DNA from: CAMYMQ01 sp963730305
Lineage (GTDB): Bacteria; Pseudomonadota; Alphaproteobacteria; Bin65
NCBI GenBank assembly: GCA_963730305.1
Contig: CAVSRB010000009.1
Location: 62,001 to 126,000, forward strand
Direction: 5' to 3'
DNA: 64,000 nt
Shown here: positions 24,633-33,188 of the stretch, one piece after another
Layout of the letters: the number at the start of each line of letters is the position of its first letter
How positions within the stretch are numbered: position 1 is the first letter of the stretch
The notes under the pieces: generated by a model
Told to the model about the DNA's origin: nothing
What the model saw: the letters and a program-made list of their open reading frames with translations, nothing else
Database searches by the model: none
Position numbers and translations under genes: made by a program

Positions 24633-26224
24633 CGCGGCGGCTCCGCGGTCGCCTGCGTGGAGGCGGGCGCCGGGCCGCCCGGCGGCGGCCTCTCCGCCGC
24701 CAGGCCGAGCGAGTCGACCGGCCCCTTGCGCACGTACTTGACCATCAGGAAGACGTCGGCGACCAGCAGCGCCGAGTAGAACAGGATGAAGGCGCCGAGG
24801 CTCAGCACCACCGTCGCCACCGGCACGCTCGACGCGCCCATGAAGGTGGGCAGCACGCCGTCGATCGCCCACGGCTGGCGGCCGTGCTCGGCGACGACCC
24901 AGCCCAGCTCGGCCGCGATCCAGGGCAGCGGCAGGCTGAACAGCGCGATCCGTCTGAACCATTTGCCGCCGTACCGCTGCCGGGTCGCTTCCCAGAAGGC
25001 CCAGCCGAACAGCAGGATGAAGAAGAAGCCGAGCCCGACCATGACCCGGAACGACCAGAACAGGGTCGGCACGCTGGGCACGGTGTCGTTCGCCGCCCGC
25101 TTGATCTGGGCGTCGGTCGCCTTGGTCGGATCGGCGACGTAGCGGCGCAGCAGCAGGGCGTAGCCGAGGTTCTTGCCGTGCTGCTCGAACAGCGCCTTCG
25201 CCGCCGCGTCGTTGCGGTCCGCGCGCAGCTTCTGGAGCGCGCCGTAGGCGATCATGCCGTCGCGGATGCGGCGCTCGGATTCGGCGACCAGGTCGTTGAT
25301 GCCGAGGATCTTGGTGTCGAGGCTGCGGGTGCCGATCAGGCCCATCACCCAGGGGATGCGGATCGCGAAATGGGTGACGTGCTTCTCCTGGTCGGGCCAG
25401 CCGAACACGGTGAAGGAGGCGGGCGCGGGCTCGGTCTCCCACATCGCCTCGATCGCGGCCAGCTTCATCTTCTGGTTGTGCGACAGCGTGTAGCCGCTCT
25501 CGTCGCCGAGCACGACCACCGACAGCGCCGCGGCCAGGCCGAAGCTCGCGGCCACGGTGATCGAGCGCTTGGCGAAGGCGGCGTGCCGTCCCTTGATCAG
25601 GTACCAGCAACTGATCGCGAGCACGAACATCGCGCCGGTGACGTAGCCGGCGCTGACCGTGTGGACGAATTTCGCCTGGGCGACCGGGTTGAAGATGACC
25701 TCGTAGAGCGAGGTCAGCTCCATGCGCATGGTCTCGAAGTTGAAGCGGGCGCCGACCGGGTACTGCATCCAGCCGTTGGCGATCAGGATCCACAGCGCCG
25801 ACAGGTTGGCGCCGATCGCGACCAGCCAGGTGCAGGTCAGGTGGCCGACCTTGGACAGCTTGTTCCAGCCGAAGAAGAACAGGCCGACGAAGGTCGATTC
25901 GAGGAAGAAGGCCATCAGGCCCTCGACCGCCAGCGGCACCCCGAACACGTCGCCGACATAGTGGGAGTAGTAGGCCCAGTTGGTGCCGAACTGGAACTCC
26001 ATGGTGATGCCGGTGGCGACCCCCATGGCGAAGTTGATGCCGAACAGCTTGCCCCAGAAGCGGGTCATGTCGCGCCAGATCTGGCGCCCGGTCATGACGT
26101 AGACGCTCTCCATGATCGCCATCAGCAGCGACAGGCCGAGGGTCAGGGGCACGAACAGGAAGTGGTACATCGCCGTCAGGGCGAACTGGAGCCGGGACAG
26201 GTCGACGACCGAGAGATCAATCAT
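24629..26224 (-). CDS. cydA: Cytochrome bd ubiquinol oxidase subunit I
   Basis: Subunit I binds hemes b558, b595 and d and oxidises quinol, reducing oxygen with high affinity and without proton pumping. The 531-residue protein shows an N-terminal heme-ligand His in MYHFLFVPLTLGLS (H21), the second His in VHTVSAGYVTGAM near 187, the Met ligand region FRVMVGLGFFF near 395, and GRQPWAIDGVLPT near 450. The C-terminus is Pro/Ala-rich. Its ATG overlaps the preceding cydP stop region by 8 bases. No cydDC transporter genes are present here. Confidence 0.96.
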   Translation of the reverse strand: MIDLSVVDLSRLQFALTAMYHFLFVPLTLGLSLLMAIMESVYVMTGRQIWRDMTRFWGKLFGINFAMGVATGITMEFQFGTNWAYYSHYVGDVFGVPLAVEGLMAFFLESTFVGLFFFGWNKLSKVGHLTCTWLVAIGANLSALWILIANGWMQYPVGARFNFETMRMELTSLYEVIFNPVAQAKFVHTVSAGYVTGAMFVLAISCWYLIKGRHAAFAKRSITVAASFGLAAALSVVVLGDESGYTLSHNQKMKLAAIEAMWETEPAPASFTVFGWPDQEKHVTHFAIRIPWVMGLIGTRSLDTKILGINDLVAESERRIRDGMIAYGALQKLRADRNDAAAKALFEQHGKNLGYALLLRRYVADPTKATDAQIKRAANDTVPSVPTLFWSFRVMVGLGFFFILLFGWAFWEATRQRYGGKWFRRIALFSLPLPWIAAELGWVVAEHGRQPWAIDGVLPTFMGASSVPVATVVLSLGAFILFYSALLVADVFLMVKYVRKGPVDSLGLAAERPPPGGPAPASTQATAEPPR

Positions 26225-26414
26225 AGTGGTTCCGTAGCAGCGGTCGCGCCCCGGGGGCGGCGTCGCCCACGAGGTGGCCTTCGATGTCGGCGGGGGCGAT
26301 ATCCGGTCGGTGCTGGGGGCCGAAGAACAGGACCCACAAGATCAGCAGCGCAACGGCCTTGAGGGCCAGCAGCACCGCAATTTCCCGTGACAGGGGCGTC
26401 GACAGGATGCGCAT
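26217..26414 (-). CDS. cydP: CydP-like small subunit of the bd oxidase operon
   Basis: A 65-residue one-helix protein (MRILSTPLSREIAVLLALKA, then LLILWVLFFGP) directly upstream of cydA and overlapping it by 8 bases. The PL.REIA.LLALK pattern and position match the small CydP proteins that precede cydAB in many proteobacteria. Two ATG codons are possible (26438 and 26414); neither has a clear ribosome binding site, and I prefer the shorter form because it starts next to the conserved region. The C-terminal tail is soluble. Confidence 0.65.
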   Translation of the reverse strand: MRILSTPLSREIAVLLALKAVALLILWVLFFGPQHRPDIAPADIEGHLVGDAAPGARPLLRNHYD

Positions 26415-26527
26415 GCAGGAAAGATAGCCGATCGGCATTTCGAAGGCGACGGCCGAGCGGTCGCACGGACAATTTGCAGCACCCGATCGCTGTTAACGCC
26501 GCCCGGCGTTTCCGACATACTCGCGCC

Positions 26528-27274
26528 ATGAAACTGATCGCCTACCCCACCGCCCAGGACCCGCCGCAGATCCGCACGGCCGCGGCGACCCGGCCGTGGC
26601 TCGACCGGCTGCCGGCGGCGTTCGGCTACCGCTGCCTGCCGCTCAACATCGCCAACAGCCATGGCTGGGAATTGGTCTGTCCGACCGGCTTCGAGGCGGT
26701 CTGGCGCGGCGGCACCGATCCGGCGTCGATCGAGGTCAAGACCGACGGCGACGGCCGCTGGGGCGGCACCAGCCATTTCGGCAGCGGCATCCTGACCTTC
26801 CACGCCGGCTACCTGTTCCGCACCGAGCCGGGCTGGAACATCTACGTCACCGGGCCGACCAACGCGCCGCGCGACGCCATCGCGCCGCTCACCGGCGTGG
26901 TCGAGACCGACTGGGCGCCCTACACCTTCACCATGAACTGGGCCTTCACCCGGCCCGACGTGCCGGTCCGCTTCGAGGCGGGCGAGGCCTTCTGCTTCTT
27001 CTTCCCGACCCCGCGCGAGGCGCTCGAATCGGTCGAGCCCGAGATCCGCGACATGGCCGAGGAGCCCGAGACCCAGGAGCGCTACCACACCTGGATCGGC
27101 TCTCGCGCCAAGTTCATCCGCGAGCTGCGCGACCCGGCGAGCGTCGCCGCCGCCGACAAGTGGCAGAAGAGCTACTACCGCGGCGAGTGGCCGGAGGGCG
27201 GCAAGGCGCGCGAGGACCACCGCATCAAGCTGACCCTGAAGCCCTTCGCCGACCACCGCCGCAAGCGGGACTGA
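26528..27274 (+). CDS. DUF6065-family protein
   Basis: A 248-residue soluble protein rich in aromatic residues, beginning MKLIAYPTAQDPPQIRTAAA and containing SHGWELVCPTGFEAVW near residue 43, HFGSGILTFHAGYLFRTEPG near 81 and YVTGPTN near 104. These are the signatures of DUF6065, a family without assigned function that often sits near peptide or oxygenase gene clusters. Here it stands alone between the bd oxidase operon (divergent) and thrC. The C-terminal third is Lys/Arg-rich. I cannot assign a role. Confidence 0.7.
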   Translation: MKLIAYPTAQDPPQIRTAAATRPWLDRLPAAFGYRCLPLNIANSHGWELVCPTGFEAVWRGGTDPASIEVKTDGDGRWGGTSHFGSGILTFHAGYLFRTEPGWNIYVTGPTNAPRDAIAPLTGVVETDWAPYTFTMNWAFTRPDVPVRFEAGEAFCFFFPTPREALESVEPEIRDMAEEPETQERYHTWIGSRAKFIRELRDPASVAAADKWQKSYYRGEWPEGGKAREDHRIKLTLKPFADHRRKRD

Positions 27275-27338
27275 CCGGTTCGGGGCAGACCCCGCGCCTG
27301 TTCCTTCGGCCCCCGCGATCCCCTATATCATCCGCACC

Positions 27339-28745
27339 ATGCGCTACATCAGCACCCGCGGCGCCGCGCCCGCGCTCGATTTCGAAGGGGTCCTGCTCGC
27401 CGGGCTGGCGAGCGACGGCGGCCTCTACGTGCCCGAGGGCTGGCCGGCCTTCGATACGGACCGCCAGCGGGGCTGGCGCGGCCTCGACTACCCGTCGCTG
27501 GCGGCGCAGGTGATGACGCCCTTCGTCGCCGGCGCGCTCGACCCGGACGAGTTCGCCGCCATGATCGCGGAGACCTGCGCGCGCTTCGACCACCCGGACG
27601 TCGCGCCCCTGGTGCCGCTCGGCGACGGCATCCACCTGATGGAGCTGTTCCACGGCCCGACCCTGGCGTTCAAGGACTACGCCCTCCAGCTGGTCGGCCG
27701 CCTGTTCGACCACGTGCTCGCCAAGCGCGGCCGGCGGGTCACCATCGTCGGCGCGACCTCGGGCGACACCGGCTCGGCGGCGATCGCCGCCTGCCGCGAC
27801 CGGGCCATGCTCGACATCTTCATGCTCCACCCCAAGGGCCGGGTGTCCGACGTCCAGCGCCGCCAGATGACCACGGTCGACGCGCCCAACGTGTTCAACA
27901 TCGCCGTCGACGGCACCTTCGACGACTGCCAGGACCTGGTGAAGGCGATGTTCGCGGACGCGGACCTGCGCGAGAGCCTGAGCCTGTCGGCGGTCAACTC
28001 GATCAACTGGGCGCGGGTGCTGGCGCAGACGGTCTACTATTTCTGGGCCGGCCTGAAGCTGGGCGCGCCCGACAATCCCGTGGCCTTCGCGGTGCCGACC
28101 GGCAATTTCGGCAACGTCTATGCCGGCTACGTCGCCAGGCAGGCGGGGCTGGCGGTGGCGCAGCTCATCGTCGGCTCGAACCGCAACGACATCCTGACCC
28201 GCTTCCTCGACAGCGCCCGGATGGAGATCCGGTCGGTCGAACCGAGCCTGTCGCCCAGCATGGACATCCAGGTATCGAGCAATTTCGAGCGGCTGCTGTT
28301 CGACCTCTACGACCGCGACGGCGCGGCGGTGGCGGGGATCATGCAGGACTTCCGGGCGACCGGCCTGATGGTGATGGAGCCCGCGCGCTGGCAGGCCGCG
28401 CTGGAGCTGTTCGCCGGCGCGCGCTTCAGCGACGACGAGACCCTGGCGGTGATCCGCGAGATCCACGAGGCGACCGGCATGCTGATCGACCCGCACACCG
28501 CGATCGGCATCGCCGCCGGCCGGGCCCGCCGGCGCGACCCGAACACGCCGCTGGTCGCTTTGGCGACCGCGCACCCGGCCAAGTTCCCGGACGCGGTCGA
28601 GAAGGCGACCGGCGTGGTCCCGCCCCAGCCGCCGGCGCTGGCCGCGCTCGCGGGCAAGCCCGAGAAATGCGCCGAGCTGCCCAACGACGCCGGCGCGCTG
28701 CGCGACTACATGCGCGCGCACGCCGCCGCGGGGATCGCGGCATGA
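27339..28745 (+). CDS. thrC: Threonine synthase
   Basis: ThrC converts O-phosphohomoserine to threonine with PLP. The 468-residue protein is of the longer, proteobacterial/fungal type: it starts MRYISTRGAAPALDFEGVLLAGLASDGGLYVPEGWP, with the PLP Lys in PTLAFKDYALQL near residue 111 and the phosphate-binding GATSGDTGSAAI near 142. The tail HPAKFPDAVEKATG is also typical. The stop overlaps the next gene's ATG (ATGA), so thrC and the M16 peptidase are coupled, as in many alphaproteobacteria. The partner gene thrB is at 33.6-34.6 kb. Confidence 0.95.
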   Translation: MRYISTRGAAPALDFEGVLLAGLASDGGLYVPEGWPAFDTDRQRGWRGLDYPSLAAQVMTPFVAGALDPDEFAAMIAETCARFDHPDVAPLVPLGDGIHLMELFHGPTLAFKDYALQLVGRLFDHVLAKRGRRVTIVGATSGDTGSAAIAACRDRAMLDIFMLHPKGRVSDVQRRQMTTVDAPNVFNIAVDGTFDDCQDLVKAMFADADLRESLSLSAVNSINWARVLAQTVYYFWAGLKLGAPDNPVAFAVPTGNFGNVYAGYVARQAGLAVAQLIVGSNRNDILTRFLDSARMEIRSVEPSLSPSMDIQVSSNFERLLFDLYDRDGAAVAGIMQDFRATGLMVMEPARWQAALELFAGARFSDDETLAVIREIHEATGMLIDPHTAIGIAAGRARRRDPNTPLVALATAHPAKFPDAVEKATGVVPPQPPALAALAGKPEKCAELPNDAGALRDYMRAHAAAGIAA

Positions 28746-30007
28746 CCGTGCGCATCACCACCCTGGCCAACGGGCTGCGCGTCGTCACCGAGGCGATGGA
28801 CCGGGTCGAGACCGTGTCGATGGGCGTGTGGGTCGGCGTCGGCGCGCGCCACGAGCAGGTCGAGGTCAACGGCGTCTCGCACCTGCTCGAGCACATGGCG
28901 TTCAAGGGCACGCGCCGCCGCTCGGCGCTGCAGATCGCGACCGAGATCGAGGACGTCGGCGGCCACATCAACGCCTGGACCTCGCGCGAGACCACCGCCT
29001 ACTACGTCAAGCTCCTGTCCGAGGACACGGCGCTCGGCGTCGACCTGTTGTCCGACATCCTCCAGCATTCGGTGTTCGACGAGGACGAGCTGGCGCGCGA
29101 GCGCGAGGTGATCCTGCAGGAGATCGGCCAGGCGCAGGACACGCCCGACGACATCATCTTCGACCATTTCCAGGCCGCCGCCTTCCCCGACCAGCCGCTC
29201 GGCCGGCCGGTGCTGGGCGACCCGTCGATCGTCGCCGGGCTGCCGCGCCGGTCGCTGGTCGCCTTCATGCAGGGCAACTACCACGGCCCGCGCATGGTCT
29301 TCGCCGCGGCCGGCAAGCTCGATCACGAGCGCATCGTCGCCCAGGTCGAGGCCGCCTTCGGCGATCTCGGCCAGGCCGCCGCGACCCAGCCGGAGCCCGC
29401 GCGCTACCACGGCGGCGACTACCGCGAGAAGCGCCGGCTCGACCAGCTCCACCTGCTGATCGGCCTGCCCGGGATCGGGCTCAAGGACCCGGACTATTTC
29501 GCCGCCATGGTCCACGCCACCATCCTCGGCGGCGGCATGTCCTCGCGCCTGTTCCAGGAGGTGCGCGAGAAGCGCGGGCTGGTCTACTCGATCCACAGCT
29601 ACAACGCGGCCTACGAGGACGCCGGGGTCTACGGCATCTACGCCGGCACCGGCGCCGACCGTGTGGTCGAGCTGGTGCCGGTCGTGTTCGACGAGCTGGC
29701 GCGGATGGCCGACGGCGTCTCGACCGAGGAGCTGGCGCGCGGCAAGACCCAGATGAAGTCGGCGCTGCTGATGTCGCTGGAGAGCCCCGGCTCGCGCTGC
29801 GACCAGCTCGCCCAGCAGATGCTGATCTACGGCCGGCCGCTGGAAGTGACGGAGCTGACCGAGAAGATCGAGGCGGTCGACGACGCGGCGCTGCGGGCGG
29901 TATCGCGGCGGATGCTCGACGGTGCGCTGACCACCGCGGCGATCGGCCCGATCGGCAAGCTGGAGAGCCACGACAAGATGGCCGCGCGGCTCGGCGCGAC
30001 GGGCTGA
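28742..30007 (+). CDS. M16-family zinc peptidase (processing-peptidase-like)
   Basis: A 421-residue M16B peptidase related to mitochondrial processing peptidase beta. The inverted zinc motif HLLEHMAFKGT (HxxEH) lies near residues 44-54, with the downstream Glu in the ELAREREVILQEI stretch near 114-126. The second, inactive-like half carries LGGGMSSRLFQEVREKRGLVYSI, a family hallmark. No signal peptide is seen, so it is cytoplasmic or periplasmic by another route. Encoded directly after thrC, overlapping by 4 bases. Substrate is unknown. Confidence 0.92.
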   Translation: MTVRITTLANGLRVVTEAMDRVETVSMGVWVGVGARHEQVEVNGVSHLLEHMAFKGTRRRSALQIATEIEDVGGHINAWTSRETTAYYVKLLSEDTALGVDLLSDILQHSVFDEDELAREREVILQEIGQAQDTPDDIIFDHFQAAAFPDQPLGRPVLGDPSIVAGLPRRSLVAFMQGNYHGPRMVFAAAGKLDHERIVAQVEAAFGDLGQAAATQPEPARYHGGDYREKRRLDQLHLLIGLPGIGLKDPDYFAAMVHATILGGGMSSRLFQEVREKRGLVYSIHSYNAAYEDAGVYGIYAGTGADRVVELVPVVFDELARMADGVSTEELARGKTQMKSALLMSLESPGSRCDQLAQQMLIYGRPLEVTELTEKIEAVDDAALRAVSRRMLDGALTTAAIGPIGKLESHDKMAARLGATG

Positions 30008-30560
30008 GGGCGAACCGACTCTCCGTCTCTCCCAAGGGGAGAGGGGAGGTCGCGCGGGTCGCCGGATCCAATCGCGTCGCCCTTCAGACGCCTTGAATGC
30101 CGGGCGCCCTACTCTATATGGGAAATATTTCCTTGCAGTAGAGCGTGACGATTTCGCCCGGCACATGCCGAACCTGACAAAACCTGACATGCGACGGGGA
30201 CCCACCACCCCCTCTCCCTCGGGAGAGGGAGGGGCCCGCCGCGTCAGCGGCGGGAGGGTGAGGGGGCGCCCTTGGCGGCCGGGCACGTCACTCGACCGAC
30301 GTCACGCAAGCCGCCACGCCGCCGATCCGTCCTTCGCCGCCGGGCCCCTCACCCAGCTTCGGGTAAGGCTCGGCTGCGGCCTCGCCAACCCTGCGCAACC
30401 CTCTCCCGAGGGAGAGGGGATGGCCGGCGGCGCCGACGTGGCGCGGGCCGACCTGACAGAACCTGACATCCCGGCCCCGTCGGGCTGGGGGATCCTGACT
30501 TTTCCTTACCGTTGGAAGCCCGCCCGCCGTCCGGACCTGACGGAACCTGACAGGGGGACC
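30008..30560. other. Gene-free, repeat-rich intergenic region (locus 1)
   Basis: I find no credible gene in these 553 bases. Contents in order: a 7-bp hairpin CTCTCCC...GGGAGAG at 30027-30043; a 12-bp palindrome GGAAATATTTCC at 30121-30132 in an AT-rich patch; a 10-bp-phased direct repeat of AACCTGACA at 30171-30190; the hairpin-capped element at 30210-30419; and two more phased repeats (ACCTGACAGA pairs at 30451-30470 and 30534-30552). The same architecture recurs at 55837-56454. Confidence 0.6.
30210..30419. repeat. Hairpin-capped intergenic element, copy 1
   Basis: The element is bounded by near-identical hairpins: CCCTCTCCCTCGGGAGAGGG at 30210-30229 and CCCTCTCCCGAGGGAGAGG near 30400-30419. 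Inside it are GGGAGGGTGAGGGG and, inverted, CCCCTCACCCAGCTTCGGGT, then CTCGCCAACCCTGCGCAACC. Copy 2 at 55967-56113 shares all these blocks but is about 60 bases shorter in the middle. No open reading frame or transposase is present, so it looks like a non-autonomous REP- or MITE-like unit. Confidence 0.7.
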
Positions 30561-30947
30561 CTAGCGCCCCACCGCGCGGTACCAGCCCGCGGCGACGATG
30601 CCCCAGACCGCGTTGGCGACGAAGATCAGCACGACGAAGCTGAAGGCCGCGCTCTTCCAGGCGGGATTGAAGTAGAAGATCGCCGCGAGCGAGGCGAGCA
30701 CGCCGACCAGCACGCCGCGCAGCAGCCATTGGCGGGTCATCACCGGCAGCACGAACAGCAGCGCCCACAGGCCGCCCCAGACGATCCGGCTGTAGAAGAA
30801 CTGGGGCATCGGGGCCGGCGGCACGTGGATGCCGAGCCTGGTCAGCGCGCCGGTTTCGCGCAGGATCACCAGGAAGATGCCCAGCCCGATCACGCCGACG
30901 GCGCCGGCGGCGAAGGCGATCGAGAGCTGGCGGAACAGGCGGGTCAC
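30561..30947 (-). CDS. Small four-helix membrane protein of unknown function
   Basis: A 128-residue hydrophobic protein with about four helices (roughly residues 7-28, 52-70, 76-92 and 97-122). It has no motif I recognise. It starts with GTG at 30947, 6 bases after the YqgE stop, so it is cotranscribed with YqgE. The protein ends in RAVGR. Many alphaproteobacteria carry an uncharacterised membrane gene in such positions, but I cannot name a family. Confidence 0.65.
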   Translation of the reverse strand: MTRLFRQLSIAFAAGAVGVIGLGIFLVILRETGALTRLGIHVPPAPMPQFFYSRIVWGGLWALLFVLPVMTRQWLLRGVLVGVLASLAAIFYFNPAWKSAAFSFVVLIFVANAVWGIVAAGWYRAVGR

Positions 30948-30953
30948 GGCCGC

Positions 30954-31532
30954 TCAGGCCCGGCCCGAGGTCGACGACAGCATGTTGGGGTCGATGCCGA
31001 TCTTGAGGATCGCCTGGCGCCACTTGTCGTCGATCGCCTCGCCGAAGACGAGGTCGTCGTCGGCGGGCACGTGCAGCCACCCGTTCTGCTGCATCTCGAC
31101 CTCGAGCTGGCCCGAGCCCCAGCCGGCGTAGCCGAGCGCCAGCAGGCACTTGTCGGGACCGTCGCCGCGGGCGACCTCGCGCAGCACGTCGACCGACGCG
31201 GTCAGGCCGATGTGGTCGTCGACCGAGATGGTGCCCTCGTGGCGGTATTCGCGGGAGTGGAGGACGAAGCCGCGGCCGGTCTCGACCGGTCCGCCGTAGT
31301 GGACCGGCAGGTTGCGCGCGATGTGCGCCTCCTCGACCCCGACCTGGGTGAGCAGCTCCGAGAAGTCGAGCAAATCGACGATCCGGTTGACGATCAGCCC
31401 CATCGCGCCGTCGTCGGAATGCGCGCACATATAGATCACGGAGTGGGCGAAGCGCGGGTCGGGCATGCCCGGCATGGCGACCAGCAAGGACCCCGCCAGG
31501 AATTTGTCGGACGGTTGGGAAGCTTCGGTCAT
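30954..31532 (-). CDS. YqgE/AlgH-family protein
   Basis: A 192-residue soluble protein of the YqgE/AlgH family (DUF179). Signatures: FLAGSLLVAMPGMPDPRFAHSVIY at the N-terminus, DDGAMGLIVNR near residues 38-48, HYGGPVETGRGFVLHS near 76, and LGYAGWGSGQLEVEMQQNGWL near 130-150. The molecular role is unsettled; a link to transcription regulation in Pseudomonas is reported for AlgH. I chose ATG 31532, preceded by AAGGAACCG; upstream in-frame starts lack a ribosome binding site. Confidence 0.88.
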   Translation of the reverse strand: MTEASQPSDKFLAGSLLVAMPGMPDPRFAHSVIYMCAHSDDGAMGLIVNRIVDLLDFSELLTQVGVEEAHIARNLPVHYGGPVETGRGFVLHSREYRHEGTISVDDHIGLTASVDVLREVARGDGPDKCLLALGYAGWGSGQLEVEMQQNGWLHVPADDDLVFGEAIDDKWRQAILKIGIDPNMLSSTSGRA

Positions 31533-31647
31533 CGGTTCCTTCGCGCGTCGCGAACCGGGCCACATAAGCGCGTCCCGCCACGGCACGCAAGCGATTGTGA
31601 AGGCGTGCGAGGCCAGCGCGACCGCGTTTGCGCCTATAGTGCCGGCC

Positions 31648-32533
31648 ATGACAGCCAAGCTTGTCCGATTTGTGGCGGCGGCCGTCCTGGCCGCGTGCGC
31701 CGCCGCCCCGGCGGCCGCGGCCGGCGGCGCGGAACGCGTGGGCGACGCCGTGGCACAAGGGCGCCCACGGCGCGGTGCGCCTGGTCGCCGCGACCACCGG
31801 CGCCGGCCGGGCGGCGCGGTTGCGCTTCGGCCTCGAATTCCGGCTCGACCCGGCCTGGAAGATCTTCTGGCGCACCCCCGGCGAGGCCGGCCTGCCGCCC
31901 CACGTGGACTGGGACGGCCTGCGCAACGTCGCCGCGGTCGCGGTGCGCTGGCCCCGGCCGGTGCGATTCAGCGAATACGGCATCACCAGCTGGGGTTACC
32001 GCCGCCACGTGGTCCTGCCGCTGGTCGTCACCCCGAAGCGGCCGGGCGCGCGGGTCGTGCTCGCCGGCCTGCTGCGCTACCAGCTGTGCAAGGAGATCTG
32101 CATCCTGGGCGAGGCGACGCTCTCCCTGACCCTGCCGGCCGGCGCCGCGGCGGCGAGCCCCGCGGCCGCGATCGTCGCGCGCTTCGCCCGGCGGGTGCCG
32201 GTGCCGCTGGCCCGCTCGCCCCTGTCGGGCCTGACGGTGCGGGCGGTGCGGCACGCCGGCAAGCCGGCGCTGCGGGTGACCGCCACCGGGCGCCGCGACC
32301 TGCCGCATGGGTTGCGGGCGATCGTCGAGGCTCCATCCGGCATCCGCGTTTCGGCGACGGCGGCGACGCGGGTCGAGACCGCGCGGTCGGTGACGCTGGT
32401 GCATCCGGTGCGGGTCCGCCCGGCCGACCGCGCGCTCGCCGGTACGCCGGTCACCGTCACCCTGCTCGGCGACGGCGTCGCGGTCGAGCACCGGACCCGG
32501 GTTGCGCCCCCCGCGGAGCGCGCGCCCCGCTGA
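31648..32533 (+). CDS. Periplasmic DsbD N-terminal-domain (ScsB-like) protein, frameshifted
   Basis: A signal peptide (MTAKLVRFVAAAVLAACAAA) is read in one frame. The mature domain continues one base further on as NAWATPWHKGAHGAVRLVA, so one extra base lies in about 31700-31732. Corrected, the protein is ~294 residues. The domain LEFRLDPAWKIFWRTPGEAG and LCKEICILGEATLSL (CxxxC pair) match the N-terminal thiol-exchange domain of DsbD/ScsB. No transmembrane or thioredoxin domains follow, so it is a stand-alone domain that would need a membrane partner encoded elsewhere. A peroxiredoxin gene follows. Confidence 0.7.
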
Positions 32534-32647
32534 TCGCTGCGGCGGGATGTCGGAAAGCTGGATTTCGCCGCCGGCCTGACTATCTTTTTTTCGTCGCCGT
32601 TCGGCGGCACCGGATTCCAACAAAACCGCACCGCAAAGGGGGCAAGG

Positions 32648-33130
32648 ATGTCGATCAGCGTGGGAGACAAGATTCCGGCTGTGAAGCTCAAGACCATGAC
32701 GGCCGAAGGTATGGCCGAGGTCGATACGAGCGAATATTTCAAGGGCAAGAAGGTCGTGATGTTCGCCGTGCCCGGCGCCTTCACGCCGACCTGCTCGGCC
32801 AAGCACCTGCCCGGCTTCGTCGCCAAGGCGGCCGAGCTCAAGGCCAAGGGCGTCGACGAGGTCGCCTGCATCTCGGTCAACGACGCCTTCGTGATGAACG
32901 CCTGGGGCAAGGACCAGAGCGCCGACGGCAAGGTGACCATGCTCGCCGACGGCAACGGCGAGTTCGCCAAGGCGATGGGCCTGGAGATGGACGGCTCGGG
33001 CTTCGGCCTGGGCACGCGCAGCCAGCGCTACGCCCTGGTCGCCGAGGACGGCGTGGTGACCGCGCTCAACGTCGAGCAGCCCGGCGCCTTCGAGGTGTCG
33101 AGCGCCGAGGCGGTGCTCGCGGCGCTCTAG
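32648..33130 (+). CDS. Peroxiredoxin (Prx5 type)
   Basis: A 160-residue thiol peroxidase of the Prx5/AhpE-like redoxin group that reduces hydrogen peroxide and organic peroxides. The peroxidatic Cys lies in VPGAFTPTCSAKHLPGF (C49), the Prx5 signature. The later VNDAFVMNAWGK and LADGNGEFAKAMGLEMD stretches are typical. No other Cys fits a resolving position except possibly VACISVND, so it may be a 1-Cys or glutathione/glutaredoxin-dependent enzyme. AAGGGGGCAAGG precedes the ATG, and a strong terminator follows at 33153. Confidence 0.92.
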   Translation: MSISVGDKIPAVKLKTMTAEGMAEVDTSEYFKGKKVVMFAVPGAFTPTCSAKHLPGFVAKAAELKAKGVDEVACISVNDAFVMNAWGKDQSADGKVTMLADGNGEFAKAMGLEMDGSGFGLGTRSQRYALVAEDGVVTALNVEQPGAFEVSSAEAVLAAL

Positions 33131-33152
33131 GGCGCGTCTCACCGAGTTCGGG

Positions 33153-33180
33153 AAAGGCGCGGCTCCGGTCGCGCCTTTTT
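33153..33180 (+). terminator. Rho-independent terminator after the peroxiredoxin gene
   Basis: AAAGGCGCG (33153-33161) and CGCGCCTTT (33170-33178) pair as a 9-bp stem with an 8-base loop, followed by a T-run. It lies 23 bases after the peroxiredoxin stop. The A-run on the other arm means it could also end the convergent rnhA transcript. Confidence 0.85.
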
Positions 33181-33188
33181 CGTCGCGC

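Noticed and set aside
30121..30132. GGAAATATTTCC palindrome as an operator
   Set aside because: It is a short AT palindrome in a gene-free repeat region with no gene close enough to be controlled; listed only as part of the locus.
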